From positions 1 to 52,243 of the forward strand of contig VBDV01000118.1 of NCBI GenBank assembly GCA_005882765.1: DNA of 52,243 nucleotides, in the 5' to 3' direction. This document shows, one piece after another, positions 1-7,151 of this stretch; within the stretch, counting starts at the first letter, position 1, and every line of letters begins with the position of its first letter. Source of the DNA: Chloroflexota bacterium. GTDB lineage: Bacteria; Chloroflexota; Limnocylindria; P2-11E. The position numbers and the translations under genes are program-made. A model generated the notes under the pieces. The model was not told the DNA's origin and ran no database searches. It saw nothing but the letters and a program-made list of their open reading frames with translations.

Positions 1-177
1 GTGCGGGTCCGCGAAGCCGGGCAGCAGCGGCTCTACGGCCTCGACGCGCGCGGCCTCCAGCCGGTGCATGAGTGGGTCATTGGCTTCGAGCAGTACTGGA
101 ACGAGAACTTCGATCGGCTCAACGAGTACGTGAAGAAACTTCAGCAAAAGGAGCACGAAGATGGCAAGCGGAGCTAG
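1..177 (+). CDS. ArsR-family transcriptional regulator, C-terminal fragment (5' end outside window)
   Basis: The first 58 codons are open from the window edge to a TAG at 175-177. The peptide carries the RLYGLDARGLQPVHEWV and FEQYWNENFDRL segments typical of the C-terminus of ArsR/SmtB repressors that accompany AHSA1/SRPBCC genes; the helix-turn-helix part lies outside the window. The end overlaps the start of the following SRPBCC gene by 17 nt, exactly as in the complete ArsR/SRPBCC pair at 10691-10707, which supports the assignment. It probably represses its own operon; the operator is not visible. Family is fairly sure from the tail and context; the ligand is unknown. Confidence 0.8.
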   Translation: MRVREAGQQRLYGLDARGLQPVHEWVIGFEQYWNENFDRLNEYVKKLQQKEHEDGKRS

Positions 178-646
178 CAACGAGGCGGACCGCGAGATCG
201 TCGTCTCGCGCATCATCGAGGGCCCGCGGCGACTCGTCTTCGACGCATTCACCAGCGCCACCCACCTCGCCGAGTGGTGTGCCCCGTGGGCGGGCAGCAA
301 GATCACCACGCACGCGTTCGACTTCAAGCCGGGCGGAGTGTGGGACGCCACGATCCAGGGCCCCGATGGCAAGGCCTATCCGAACCACTGGGAGTGGACG
401 GAGATCGTGCCGCCGGAGCGCATCGTCTGGATGTATTCGCTGAAGAAGAACGACCCGAACGCGGTGAAGACGACCCTCACGCTCGCCGAGCGTGGCAACA
501 AGACCGAGGCGACATTGCAGTTGCTCTTCGGCAGCAAGGAAGAGCGCGATGAGAAGGTGGCGAAGTTCTACGCCGCGCAGGGCGCGCAGCAGACACTCGA
601 ATCGCTCGCTGCGTACGTTGCGAGCGCGCAAGCCGCTCACAACTAG
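161..646 (+). CDS. SRPBCC (AHSA1-like) domain protein
   Basis: This 161-residue protein is a single START/AHSA1-type helix-grip domain. It opens with an IVVSRIIEGPRRLVFDAFT strand-helix, followed by the W-C/A-P-W segment near residue 40, the F-K-P-G-G-V-W turn at about 55-61 and a long C-terminal helix, the usual order for this family. Such proteins have a hydrophobic cavity; the substrate is unknown and cannot be read from sequence. The ATG at 161 lies inside the end of the ArsR frame (17-nt overlap), so the two are translationally coupled and very likely co-regulated. The same pair recurs at 9793-11041. Family assignment is firm, function is not. Confidence 0.88.
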   Translation: MASGASNEADREIVVSRIIEGPRRLVFDAFTSATHLAEWCAPWAGSKITTHAFDFKPGGVWDATIQGPDGKAYPNHWEWTEIVPPERIVWMYSLKKNDPNAVKTTLTLAERGNKTEATLQLLFGSKEERDEKVAKFYAAQGAQQTLESLAAYVASAQAAHN

Positions 647-685
647 CTCCGGCTAAGGCTTTAATAGGTATTGGGGAGACGCGAA

Positions 686-1099
686 ATGAATGCGCACGTC
701 AGCGCGATCCTTCTGGGCGTCAATGACATGGAGAAATCGAAGCGCTTCTACACGGAGGGCCTCGGCTGGAAGATCCAGAACGACTACAAGATCTCGGTGT
801 TCTTCGTGCCGCACGGGGGGTCGCTTGTGGGCTTCTACGGGCGCGAAGGCCTCGCGGCCGATGTCGGCGTGAACCCGCAAGGCAGCGGCTTCCCCGGCGT
901 GGTGATGAACTACGTCGTTCGCAGCGAGAAGCGCGTTGACGAGGTGATGGACGAGGCGAAGAAGGCCGGCGCCAAGATCCTCAAGCCCGCGGCGAAGCTG
1001 CAGTGGGGCGGGTACGGTGGTTCGTTCGCAGACCCCGACGGCTACGTGTGGAGGATCGGTTACAGCGCGCAAGGCAGCGATCAGCCATACGCGGAGTAG
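686..1099 (+). CDS. VOC-family (glyoxalase/dioxygenase fold) protein
   Basis: The 137-residue product has the two-module vicinal-oxygen-chelate layout: an N-terminal [21 protein letters not shown] module and a C-terminal module ending in [14 protein letters not shown]. Members include glyoxalases, dioxygenases and antibiotic-binding proteins; this one resembles the generic VOC group, so no reaction is assigned. The ATG at 686 is chosen because GGGGAG lies at 673-678 at good spacing; an in-frame TTG at 671 would add five residues and place the Shine-Dalgarno site inside the gene. It follows the SRPBCC gene by 39 nt in the same direction, so it may belong to the ArsR-controlled transcript. Confidence 0.88.
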   Translation: MNAHVSAILLGVNDMEKSKRFYTEGLGWKIQNDYKISVFFVPHGGSLVGFYGREGLAADVGVNPQGSGFPGVVMNYVVRSEKRVDEVMDEAKKAGAKILKPAAKLQWGGYGGSFADPDGYVWRIGYSAQGSDQPYAE

Positions 1100-1128
1100 C
1101 CGGAGCGCGAAACGAGGGAGGTTTTTCT

Positions 1129-1593
1129 ATGAGCCCGACGAAGGCCACGCAGAAGTCAAAGAGCGCCACTGCGACCAACAAGAAGGGCGCCGTACTCACC
1201 GACGAGGAACGAGCCGCGATGAAGGAGCTCGTCAAAGAGCGGAAGACGGCCGCGACCAAGGAGGAGGACGCAAGCGCCCTGCTCGCGAAGATCGCCGAGA
1301 TGGAAAGCTCGGATCGCGCGATGGCGAAGCGGGTCCACGCGATCGTCAAAGCCAGCGCGCCCGACCTCTCGCCGAAGCTCTGGTACGGGATGCCCGCGTA
1401 TTACAAGGACGGCAAGGTCGTCTGCTTCTTCCAGGACGCGCAGAAGTTCAAGTCGAGGTACGCGACGTTCGGCTTCAGCGACGCGGCGAACCTCGACGAA
1501 GGCGGTCTGTGGCCGGTCGCCTTCGCGCTGAAGGAGCTGACTGCGGCCGTGGAGGCACGCATCGGCGCGCTGGTGAAGAAAGCGGTGAGCTGA
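1129..1593 (+). CDS. DUF1801-domain protein with Lys-rich N-terminus
   Basis: This protein has 154 residues. The first ~65 are rich in Lys, Ala and Glu and look disordered or coiled. The remainder carries the DUF1801 (YdhG/iron-chaperone-like) signature: [14 protein letters not shown], then the W-Y-G-M-P-A-Y-Y motif and [14 protein letters not shown]1801 proteins are small, compact and of uncertain function; an iron-chaperone role is known only for a Bacillus relative and is not transferable. The ATG at 1129 follows GAGGGAGG with good spacing. Two more DUF1801-like genes occur at 5947 and 7903. It probably shares a transcript with the genes before it. Confidence 0.85.
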   Translation: MSPTKATQKSKSATATNKKGAVLTDEERAAMKELVKERKTAATKEEDASALLAKIAEMESSDRAMAKRVHAIVKASAPDLSPKLWYGMPAYYKDGKVVCFFQDAQKFKSRYATFGFSDAANLDEGGLWPVAFALKELTAAVEARIGALVKKAVS

Positions 1594-1603
1594 TCGGTTC
1601 GGA

Positions 1604-2413
1604 CTACCGCGGCGGCGGTCGGCTAGCTCGACGTCGAGCAGCATCGAACTGTGCGCTGGGCATGTACACCGTGGCGCCGCCGTCCACCATCAGTGTCGCT
1701 CCGTTGACGTATGCGGCTTCGTCCGACGCCAGGAACAGCACCGCATTGGCAACATCCTGCGGCTCGCAGAGCCTCGGCATCGGATAGATCTCGAGCGACG
1801 CCGCGATCTGCTCGGGCGACGTGTAGTGGTTCCGGAGCGCTGGCGTGAGCACGAGACCCGGTGCAACGGCGTTGCATCGTATTCCCAGCGACCCGTACTG
1901 CGCCGCCACCGATTTGGTCAATAGCACGACCCCGGCTTTTGCGGCGCCGTAGGCGGTTCGTACGCCACGACCGACGATGCCCTCGATCGACGCGGTGCAG
2001 ACGATCGAGCCGCCCCCGCGCGCGAGCATGTGCGGGATCGCGTGCTTGCAGCCCATGACATGAGCCTTGAGGTTGACGGCGATGAGTCGGTCGAAGAGCT
2101 CCATGTCGAGATCGACGATATCCACGTCGAGTGCGTTGGCCGACGCGTCGGAAGCGTTGTTGTGGAGCACGTCAAGGCCGCCGAAGGACTTGACGGCGGT
2201 CTCGACCATGCGGACGACGCTCGCCTCGTCGGAGACGTCGACCTCGACGGCAACCGCGCTCCCAAGCTCTCTAGCAACTCGTTCGGCGGCGGAGCGGTTG
2301 ATGTCGGCTACGACAACCGAGGCGCCCTCGCGCGCCATGACCCGGGCGGTTGCCTCGCCGATGCCGCTGCCAGCGCCGGTAACGATCGCGACTTTGCCCT
2401 CGAGGCGTCCCAC
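1604..2413 (-). CDS. SDR-family oxidoreductase
   Basis: A classical short-chain dehydrogenase/reductase of about 269 residues. It shows the NAD(P)-binding glycine motif VTGAGSGIGEAT near the N-terminus, an acidic end to beta-2 (VVVADIN) that favours NAD(H), LDVLHNNAS in place of the usual NNAG, TASIEG supplying the catalytic Ser, the YGAAK Tyr-x3-Lys pair and a C-terminal NGATLMVDGGAT. The frame is open further upstream, but similarity starts at GRLEGKVAIVTG, so the GTG at 2413 is preferred; longer versions would run into the tRNA-like remnant near 2600. The last ~15 residues are Arg/Pro-rich. Substrate unknown. It converges with the DUF1801 gene, 10 nt away. Confidence 0.88.
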   Translation of the reverse strand: MGRLEGKVAIVTGAGSGIGEATARVMAREGASVVVADINRSAAERVARELGSAVAVEVDVSDEASVVRMVETAVKSFGGLDVLHNNASDASANALDVDIVDLDMELFDRLIAVNLKAHVMGCKHAIPHMLARGGGSIVCTASIEGIVGRGVRTAYGAAKAGVVLLTKSVAAQYGSLGIRCNAVAPGLVLTPALRNHYTSPEQIAASLEIYPMPRLCEPQDVANAVLFLASDEAAYVNGATLMVDGGATVYMPSAQFDAARRRASRPPPR

Positions 2414-2598
2414 GGGGCGAGAAGTATGGCGGGGCCGCTCATACGGCCCGAGCCGCGCGCTTAGCGGCGGGTGGTTAGAAACGGCCAGGTCGTCCTCGTG
2501 AGTGCGCTCGTCGGAGTCGATTTGGGGGGTCAACGCATTAAACGACGATTGGCGTCCGCGACGATCGAGCGCAAGAAACGTGTAAGAGCTGCGAAGGC

Positions 2599-2646
2599 GT
2601 GGGATTCGAAACCCATGTGAGGCTTGCATCCACACGTTTTCAAGAT
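2599..2646 (-). pseudogene. degenerate tRNA-Ser-like remnant (anticodon loop to T arm)
   Basis: Read on the minus strand, this stretch has CTTGAAAAC (the anticodon-loop sequence of the intact tRNA-Ser at 3433-3519), then a long-variable-arm-like GCAAGC hairpin, then a T-arm-like TTTCGAATCCCA. Alignment by eye with the intact gene gives a clear block match with small indels, but the T stem no longer pairs properly and no acceptor stem can be formed. It is therefore a decayed tRNA-Ser copy rather than a functional tRNA. It occupies the otherwise gene-free stretch 2414-2782, where nothing else is evident. Confidence 0.5.
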
Positions 2647-2782
2647 GGACCCCCGCGCTGCGAGCACGTGCATGATGCTGCATTTGCTCCGAAATCGTGG
2701 CACCGGGATGCAGGGGATGGCCGCGCCTGCACTCGCGTAAGGGTCAAGCGCCGCTGCCTTTGCCGGGGCGGCGTGACTTGGG

Positions 2783-3310
2783 CTACCGTCCGCTCGGACC
2801 GAGCCGAAGTGCGACGCGGTCTTGTGTGCTGCGCAGTTCGGGCGCGGGAGTCGAACTGCCGCGCACCTTTGCGCCACAGGCGATTACATCCGCGACGAGG
2901 GTCGCATCGATCTGTACGAAAAGATGGCGACATGCGTAGGAGCCCGATCCCTCCGCGCCCGACCACCCTGCGTAGGCCGTGAGCTCGATCGCCGGTCGGG
3001 TTCTACTCCCTTCGGTGAGCGTGACTTCATGGCTCTCGGTTTGGTACCCAGTCTTCGCAACGGCGGTCGCCGTTGTGTCGGGCCAGGTCATGAGCGAGAC
3101 CGCCTCCGCGCCCGACGGATCCCGGAACACGACCCAGGTGGGGCCACCCGGTGACCCGCCAAGCACCTCTGGACCGAGCCACGCCGTCGGCACCGTGATT
3201 CGCAACCCTGCGGCGTCGTGGACCGACCAGTCGGGCGGTAAGTCTCCTGACGGGATTCCTGTCGGAGTGCAAGCGAGCGCCGCTAGACAGACAACTAGAA
3301 CGCGCCTCAT
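2783..3310 (-). CDS. putative small secreted lipoprotein
   Basis: The product has 175 residues and starts MRRVLVVCLAALAC, a short basic n-region, hydrophobic core and a lipobox-like LAALAC, so Cys14 is the likely lipidation site and the mature protein would be anchored outside the membrane. The mature part has two Trp-containing strands (WSVHDAAGLRITVP, GPTWVVFRDPSG) and a Cys near the C-terminus, without a domain I recognise. The ATG at 3310 is chosen because it begins the signal peptide; the frame is open further upstream, towards the tRNA gene. Hypothetical function; the lipoprotein call is inference from the N-terminus. Confidence 0.7.
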   Translation of the reverse strand: MRRVLVVCLAALACTPTGIPSGDLPPDWSVHDAAGLRITVPTAWLGPEVLGGSPGGPTWVVFRDPSGAEAVSLMTWPDTTATAVAKTGYQTESHEVTLTEGSRTRPAIELTAYAGWSGAEGSGSYACRHLFVQIDATLVADVIACGAKVRGSSTPAPELRSTQDRVALRLGPSGR

Positions 3311-3432
3311 ATGTATTGCTACATCCGCTGCGAGGGTGCGGTTCCCGATCCCGTAGGGGTCAGATTGAGGATCAACGGCTCCGCTGAACACCGCGCGCGT
3401 AGCCGACGACCGCGATTTTTTACTCTCGCCTG

Positions 3433-3519
3433 CGGAGGGGGTGAGATTCGAACTCACGGTGAGCTTGCGCCCACAGCGGTTTTCAAGACCGCCGCATTCG
3501 ACCGCTCTGCCACCCCTCC
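3433..3519 (-). tRNA. tRNA-Ser(UGA)
   Basis: On the minus strand an 87-nt class II tRNA folds cleanly. It has a 7-bp acceptor stem GGAGGGG/CCCCTCC, a D arm with GCAGAGCGGTCGAA, anticodon stem GCGGT/ACCGC enclosing loop CTTGAAA (anticodon TGA, decoding UCA), a long variable arm GTGGGCGCAAGCTCAC and T arm GTGAG-TTCGAAT-CTCAC. The discriminator base is G, as expected for serine. CCA is not encoded. Partial copies of this gene are found at 2599-2646 and 4403-4439. Confidence 0.96.
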
Positions 3520-3573
3520 GAGTCAGTAATCATGCGGGTTTCAGCACGATCGCGATAGCCAGCGACCGGCCGC

Positions 3574-3598
3574 TGACAGCCAAATAACAGCCACGCCC
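3574..3598 (+). repeat. 25-bp direct repeat, copy 1 (TGACAGCCA-type), beside tRNA-Ser
   Basis: The segment contains TGACAGCCA followed four bases later by ACAGCCACGCCC. The same arrangement, 22 of 25 bases identical, occurs at 4277-4301, and a single TGACAGCCACG at 4506-4516. Paired 9-11 bp repeats close to a tRNA gene resemble arm-type binding sites of tyrosine integrases; that role is inference, as no integrase gene is present. Confidence 0.6.
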
Positions 3599-3740
3599 GC
3601 TAACCCTGAGCCGCTTGGACATTCGCGAGCGCCTCGCCGAACTTTTTTGCAGCTGCGGCGCCGCGACCCGCGACCTCAGCCCGCTGGACGAACGCGCCGT
3701 CTCCGGCACGCAAGCGCATCGGAGGTGCCGCAGCGATTTC

Positions 3741-4184
3741 CTATCTGCGAGTTATGACAACAAGGATCTTGCGCGAGATCACCAGCACTGACAGGTAGAC
3801 AAGGAACCCTACGCCGACGGCGAACGCGAGCGTACCCCCGATGGCGTGGAACACGATGGTGTGGGCAGCCGGGGGTTCCGCGATGAATATCTCCCACGCG
3901 CCGAAGGCCAAAACCGTTATTGCGATCGGCGCGAAGATTGATGCCTTACCCAATCGCAACGAGATGAGCGACAGCGGAACGAAAGCTGTCGCGCAGAGGA
4001 GGCCAAGAAGAAGTGATCCGACCGGTACCACGATGAAATTCAGCCAGCCGCCCGGATCACCCTGAAAGACGATCCCCACGACTACGAGCGCGGCATATGC
4101 GACGATCAGTACCGCGGCAACGACGACGATCGTTGCGCCGAACGCGAACATGTGCGCCGCGAGTTCTCCCAACATCCGCGTCAC
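3741..4184 (-). CDS. hypothetical membrane protein (four predicted TM helices)
   Basis: A 147-residue, strongly hydrophobic protein with four evident transmembrane stretches: GATIVVVAAVLIVAYAALVV, a VVPVGSLLLGLLCATAFVPL segment, ITVLAFGAWEIFI and a final AFAVGVGFLVYLSVLVI, followed by a basic tail. No family recognised. It is the only gene between the intact tRNA-Ser and the tRNA-Ser 5'-half at 4403-4439, and is enclosed by the two 25-bp repeats, so it may be cargo left by a decayed element. The ATG at 4184 is used; an in-frame ATG three codons later is equally possible. Confidence 0.65.
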   Translation of the reverse strand: MTRMLGELAAHMFAFGATIVVVAAVLIVAYAALVVVGIVFQGDPGGWLNFIVVPVGSLLLGLLCATAFVPLSLISLRLGKASIFAPIAITVLAFGAWEIFIAEPPAAHTIVFHAIGGTLAFAVGVGFLVYLSVLVISRKILVVITRR

Positions 4185-4276
4185 GAGGCCATCATCGTCT
4201 GGGTCGTTCGACGGAGAGATGCGCGCCGGTTTCTACGACAGCGAGCGACCGCCGATCGCCGTGAACGCGCGCACTT

Positions 4277-4301
4277 TGACAGCCATTTGACAGCCACGCC
4301 C
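4277..4301 (+). repeat. 25-bp direct repeat, copy 2 (TGACAGCCA-type)
   Basis: TGACAGCCA, TTT, then GACAGCCACGCCC, matching the copy at 3574-3598 at 22 of 25 positions. A third, single unit TGACAGCCACG lies at 4506-4516, 67 nt beyond the tRNA-Ser fragment. The gene-free stretch 4185-4547 contains these repeats and the tRNA fragment and nothing else I can recognise. Confidence 0.6.
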
Positions 4302-4402
4302 AGGCGCCGCCGTGCATCTCAATGCCGTCCGCGGACCTCAATCGCTCGGAATTCCGAATGAAATGCGCCGTGTGCATCGCTGTGCCGGCGGGCGGTCGCA
4401 TA

Positions 4403-4439
4403 TCAAGGCCGCCGCGTTCGACCGCTCTGCCACCCCTCC
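4403..4439 (-). pseudogene. tRNA-Ser 5'-half fragment (possible att-site remnant)
   Basis: Thirty-five of 37 bases match the acceptor 5' strand, D arm and 5' anticodon stem of the intact tRNA-Ser (3483-3519), in the same orientation. Identity stops abruptly inside the anticodon loop on one side and at the first base of the tRNA on the other. It lacks the 3' half and cannot be a tRNA. A clean truncation at the anticodon loop is the usual footprint of site-specific integration into tRNA genes. Confidence 0.85.
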
Positions 4440-4547
4440 CGATGCTGCAGTGACGGGCCCTTCCGTGCAAGGCGATCGGAGCGAGGTCGAGCGTTGATCG
4501 CGAAATGACAGCCACGATGTCCAGGCGGGAGCGATGGTGCGAGCGAC

Positions 4548-5036
4548 ATGGAATTTCGCGCCAAGGTCGTTTATGAACGCGACGTCATCAGCGAGGCCGC
4601 TCGGAGGTTCGTCTTCCGCTCGATTCGATGGGACGGATTCGCCGTCTTCTTCGCGCTCGTCGCGGCTTTGGGCTACCTCCTCGCGACCGGAGATCGATCG
4701 TGGATCGTCGGCTTTGTCGCGGCGGTGGTGCTTCTCATGGCGATCTTCGGCGTGGCGCTCTACGTCGTCCCCTATCGCCGGTCGCTAGCGCGCTTCGAGC
4801 GTATGTCCGCCAAGACCGCGGAGCTGTCATTTACCGAGACTGGGGTACGGATGACTTCTGACCTAGGGCAGCAAGAGTTCCGCTGGCAGCTGATCGATCG
4901 CGTCTGGACCTACCCTCGTGTCTGGCTCTTGTTCGTCGCCGATACGTACATGACGCTGCCGCCGGCGAACCTGGACCAGGAGACGAAGACCTTCGTACTG
5001 GACCGCATCAAGCTACACGGCGGCCGGATCAACTAA
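4548..5036 (+). CDS. YcxB-like membrane protein
   Basis: The 162-residue product begins with a short cytoplasmic strand (MEFRAKVVYERDV), has two adjacent transmembrane helices at about 28-70 (GFAVFFALVAALGYLLATG and IVGFVAAVVLLMAIFGVALY) and ends in a PH-like C-terminal domain with the pattern ELSFTETGVRM and FRWQLIDRVW, as in YcxB-family proteins. Function of the family is unknown. The ATG at 4548 starts the conserved N-terminal strand; the upstream GGCGGGAGCG is only a weak ribosome site. It converges with the next gene, sharing 4 nt at the stops. Confidence 0.75.
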   Translation: MEFRAKVVYERDVISEAARRFVFRSIRWDGFAVFFALVAALGYLLATGDRSWIVGFVAAVVLLMAIFGVALYVVPYRRSLARFERMSAKTAELSFTETGVRMTSDLGQQEFRWQLIDRVWTYPRVWLLFVADTYMTLPPANLDQETKTFVLDRIKLHGGRIN

Positions 5037-5476
5037 ACCCGCGTACCTTCCAACAGTGCCTTCATGCCGTTCAACACCATCCGCCAGCTTCCCTCCGAGT
5101 GCTCGAACTCCCGCTTGTTCTTGTTGCCCTGCTCGGTGACCGCAACGTGTGTTTGCGCATCAAGGTCTTCGAGTTCGATGGTTACGCGCCGATCCTCGCG
5201 CGCCTGCGCGACTCCCGATGGGCGGAAGATCGGGAGAGAATGGTCGTACTCGAGCAGGCGCCCGGGCTGGAACCGCAGGATGGTGCCCCTGACCTCGAAG
5301 CGCTTGCCCTGGAATTCGCTTGTCCAGACGATCGGGCTTCCCTCTTTCCACTCGGAAACCACGCTCGTCACCGGCATGTATTGCATGATCGTCTCGGGAG
5401 TCACGAACGCATCCCAAACTTTCGCCCGCGGAGCGTTGATCGTCACCGACGCGTGTCCCGCGAAGGTGTCCGCCAT
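5033..5476 (-). CDS. SRPBCC-family protein
   Basis: A 147-residue AHSA1/START-type protein: ASVTINAPRAKVWDAFVTP at the N-terminus, a central GSPIVWTSEFQGK strand, RFQPGRLLEYDHS and a closing SEGSWRMVLNGMKALLEG helix. The start at 5476 gives MADTFAGHASVTINAP and is preferred over a longer frame that would run into the S4-protein region. Function unknown; it is one of several SRPBCC domains in the first 11 kb. The stop overlaps that of the convergent YcxB-like gene by 4 nt. Confidence 0.85.
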   Translation of the reverse strand: MADTFAGHASVTINAPRAKVWDAFVTPETIMQYMPVTSVVSEWKEGSPIVWTSEFQGKRFEVRGTILRFQPGRLLEYDHSLPIFRPSGVAQAREDRRVTIELEDLDAQTHVAVTEQGNKNKREFEHSEGSWRMVLNGMKALLEGTRV

Positions 5477-5543
5477 TTGAATCTGCACGCTATCGCAGAG
5501 GCCGCCGCGTGCGGTCGTCGGTCGAGGCTGGCACGATGCCCAT

Positions 5544-5903
5544 ATCGACAAGACCCGGGTAGACGTATGGCTGTGGGCCGTCCGGATCTATAAGACCCGT
5601 TCGGAGGCAACGGCCGCCTGCCGTGGCGGCCACGTTCGCGTGAACCGCGCGGCGGCCAAGGCGTCGACGCAGGTGAAGATCGGCGACCGGATCGACGCAT
5701 TCGTCGGGCGTCCGCGCACCCTCGAGGTGGCGGCCGTCATCGAGAAGCGGGTCGGCGCGCCGGTGGCGGCGAAGTGCATGGTGGATCACAGCCCACCCGC
5801 GCCGGTGGTCAAGCGACAGCCACGCATAGCCGTACGCGAGCCCGGCAGCGGCCGCCCAACGAAGCGGGAGCGCCGCGAGCTCGATCGCCTTCGCGGGCTA
5901 TGA
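5544..5903 (+). CDS. S4-domain RNA-binding protein (Hsp15/HslR-like), start not canonical
   Basis: The frame reads RVDVWLWAVRIYKTRSEAT, then A-A-C-R-G-G-H-V-R-V-N, then VKIGDRIDAF: the full S4 RNA-binding domain of heat-shock protein 15/HslR relatives, which bind ribosomal RNA. A basic tail (TKRERRELDRLRG) follows, as usual. The frame is open back to 5481 but holds no ATG, GTG or TTG upstream of the domain; the first GTG (5640) would remove half of it. An ATG at 5536 in a neighbouring frame reads MPISTR and then hits a stop, so a small indel near 5550-5557, real or from sequencing, probably separates the start from the body. The given start (ATC) is only a placeholder. Confidence 0.7.
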   Translation: MDKTRVDVWLWAVRIYKTRSEATAACRGGHVRVNRAAAKASTQVKIGDRIDAFVGRPRTLEVAAVIEKRVGAPVAAKCMVDHSPPAPVVKRQPRIAVREPGSGRPTKRERRELDRLRGL

Positions 5904-5946
5904 CGTCGAGGCATCATGCGATTCGATTTCAGTCGGGAGGTCGGGG

Positions 5947-6327
5947 ATGCCGGCACGGAAGGTGACCGCGAAACCCGCAAGGACCGTCGACGACTACATC
6001 GCGTCCGCTCCGAAGGACAGGCGCGTTGCGCTGACGACGCTTCGCCAGACGATCAAGGCGGCTGCGCCGAAGGCGACCGAGATCGTCAGCTACGGCATGG
6101 CCGGGTTCAAGCAAGGCGGCGAACGAGTCGCGTACTTCGCGTACTGGAAGACTCATACCGCCCTCTATGGGACCAGCCGCGAGTTCATTGACGCCCACGC
6201 CGCCGAACTGAAGCCTTACGTGCAGAGCAAAGGCACGCTGCAGTTTCCCGCAGGCAAGCCGCTCCCGTACGGGCTTGTGACGAAGATCGTCAAGGCCCGC
6301 GTCGCCGAGATCGAAAAGGCCCGCTGA
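5947..6327 (+). CDS. DUF1801-domain protein
   Basis: A 126-residue protein with the compact DUF1801 fold signature: VDDYIASAPKDRRVALTTLR, an A-A-P-K-A-T-E-I-V-S-Y-G-M-A core, FAYWKTHTALYG and a C-terminal KGTLQFPAGKPLPYGLV followed by a basic helix. The YGM motif and the LQFP-x-x-K-PLP block are typical of the family. Role unknown; related to but not closely similar to the genes at 1129 and 7903. ATG at 5947, 43 nt after the S4 gene. Confidence 0.88.
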   Translation: MPARKVTAKPARTVDDYIASAPKDRRVALTTLRQTIKAAAPKATEIVSYGMAGFKQGGERVAYFAYWKTHTALYGTSREFIDAHAAELKPYVQSKGTLQFPAGKPLPYGLVTKIVKARVAEIEKAR

Positions 6328-6339
6328 GCCCGAGCGGCT

Positions 6340-6753
6340 CTAGGGCTGACGGGCCCCGGTCCCGGTCAAGGACCGGTCAGCCTCCGTCGGCATTTCCATC
6401 GGGCTCATCAGCTGGAAGTAGTTGTTGTCGGGATCGGCGAAGGTGGCGATGGCCACGTCTTGGCCTGGAGCCTCGCCCATCTGATAAGGCTCTTTCACGA
6501 TAGTCGCGCCGGCCGTCTTGAACTTCTCGAACTGGCCTTTCACGTCAGCCGTTTCGATGTTCCAGATCAATCGACCCGGCGTCGCGTTCTTTCCCTTGAC
6601 CTGATCGTGCGCTGCGATGGTCACTGAGCCGCTTCCGATCTGCCAACCGACATAGCCGCCCTCGTCCCAGTTCGGTTTGCCGAAAAGCTTCGTGTAGTAC
6701 TCGACGAGTCGCTGCGGGTTCTCGCTCCCGATCAAGAGTCCGTTCAGGTTCAT
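6340..6753 (-). CDS. VOC-family protein
   Basis: A 137-residue vicinal-oxygen-chelate protein: MNLNGLLIGSENPQRLVEYY at the N-terminus, the first-module GGYVGWQIGSGSVTI strand, second-module IVKEPYQM and the DPDNNYFQLMSP ending seen in glyoxalase-like proteins. The ATG at 6753 is preceded by GGGGGAG at ideal spacing, which fixes the start although the frame continues upstream into the remains of a SnoaL-like gene. Substrate unknown. It is downstream of that gene in the same direction and probably co-transcribed. Confidence 0.88.
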   Translation of the reverse strand: MNLNGLLIGSENPQRLVEYYTKLFGKPNWDEGGYVGWQIGSGSVTIAAHDQVKGKNATPGRLIWNIETADVKGQFEKFKTAGATIVKEPYQMGEAPGQDVAIATFADPDNNYFQLMSPMEMPTEADRSLTGTGARQP

Positions 6754-6788
6754 CTGTGTCTCCCCCTTCTGACTTCGGTCGTACAACG

Positions 6789-7115
6789 CTATCCGAACGT
6801 GACCACGAGCCTGCGAATGCGCCCGTTGCGGGGATAAAGCCGCATCTCGCCCCGCTTGCCTGCCTCCGTCGCGGCGCCATGCGTAGCGCGCCACGACCAC
6901 GCCGTCCCGATCCTCCGCGCCGAGGATCTCGACCTCGTCGTCTGGGGGTTGCTCGCGGTAAGCGGCCTGAATCGCATCACGCCCGATGAAGGGACCGGCG
7001 GGGACTCCCTCGAAGTGCATCTCTGCGTCTTCGGCAAACCCGCCGCCATCCGCGTGAAGTCACCAGTACGCACGCCCTCGTTGAAGCGCCGCACGTGCTC
7101 CTCGAGGAGGCTCAT
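6789..7115 (-). pseudogene. SnoaL/NTF2-like protein with two compensating frameshifts
   Basis: The start frame reads MSLLEEHVRRFNEGVRTGDF and then loses similarity. A second frame continues with AEDAEMHFEGVPAGPFIGRD, AIQAAYREQPPDDEVEIL and GVVVARYAWR, and the first frame resumes with GEMRLYPRNGRIRRLVVTFG and a stop. Joined, these pieces make one complete SnoaL-like (NTF2 fold) domain of about 108 residues. The first shift fits loss of one T in a T run near 7035-7045, the second a one-base gain near 6875. Either the gene is decaying or two sequencing indels are present; the second is plausible because the shifts cancel. Confidence 0.65.
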
Positions 7116-7151
7116 GGCGCGAAGTTAGCACCGCTGCCAGTCTTGAGGCTG

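Noticed and set aside
2599-2700. tRNA-Sec candidate (would support the Sec idea)
   Set aside because: The anticodon-loop bases match tRNA-Ser(UGA) on the minus strand. No 8-bp acceptor or long D stem can be folded on either strand.
2840-2885. T-arm-like sequence resembling another tRNA remnant
   Set aside because: The TTCGA-containing stem does not pair fully and the stretch is inside the reading frame of the small lipoprotein. No anticodon region aligns.
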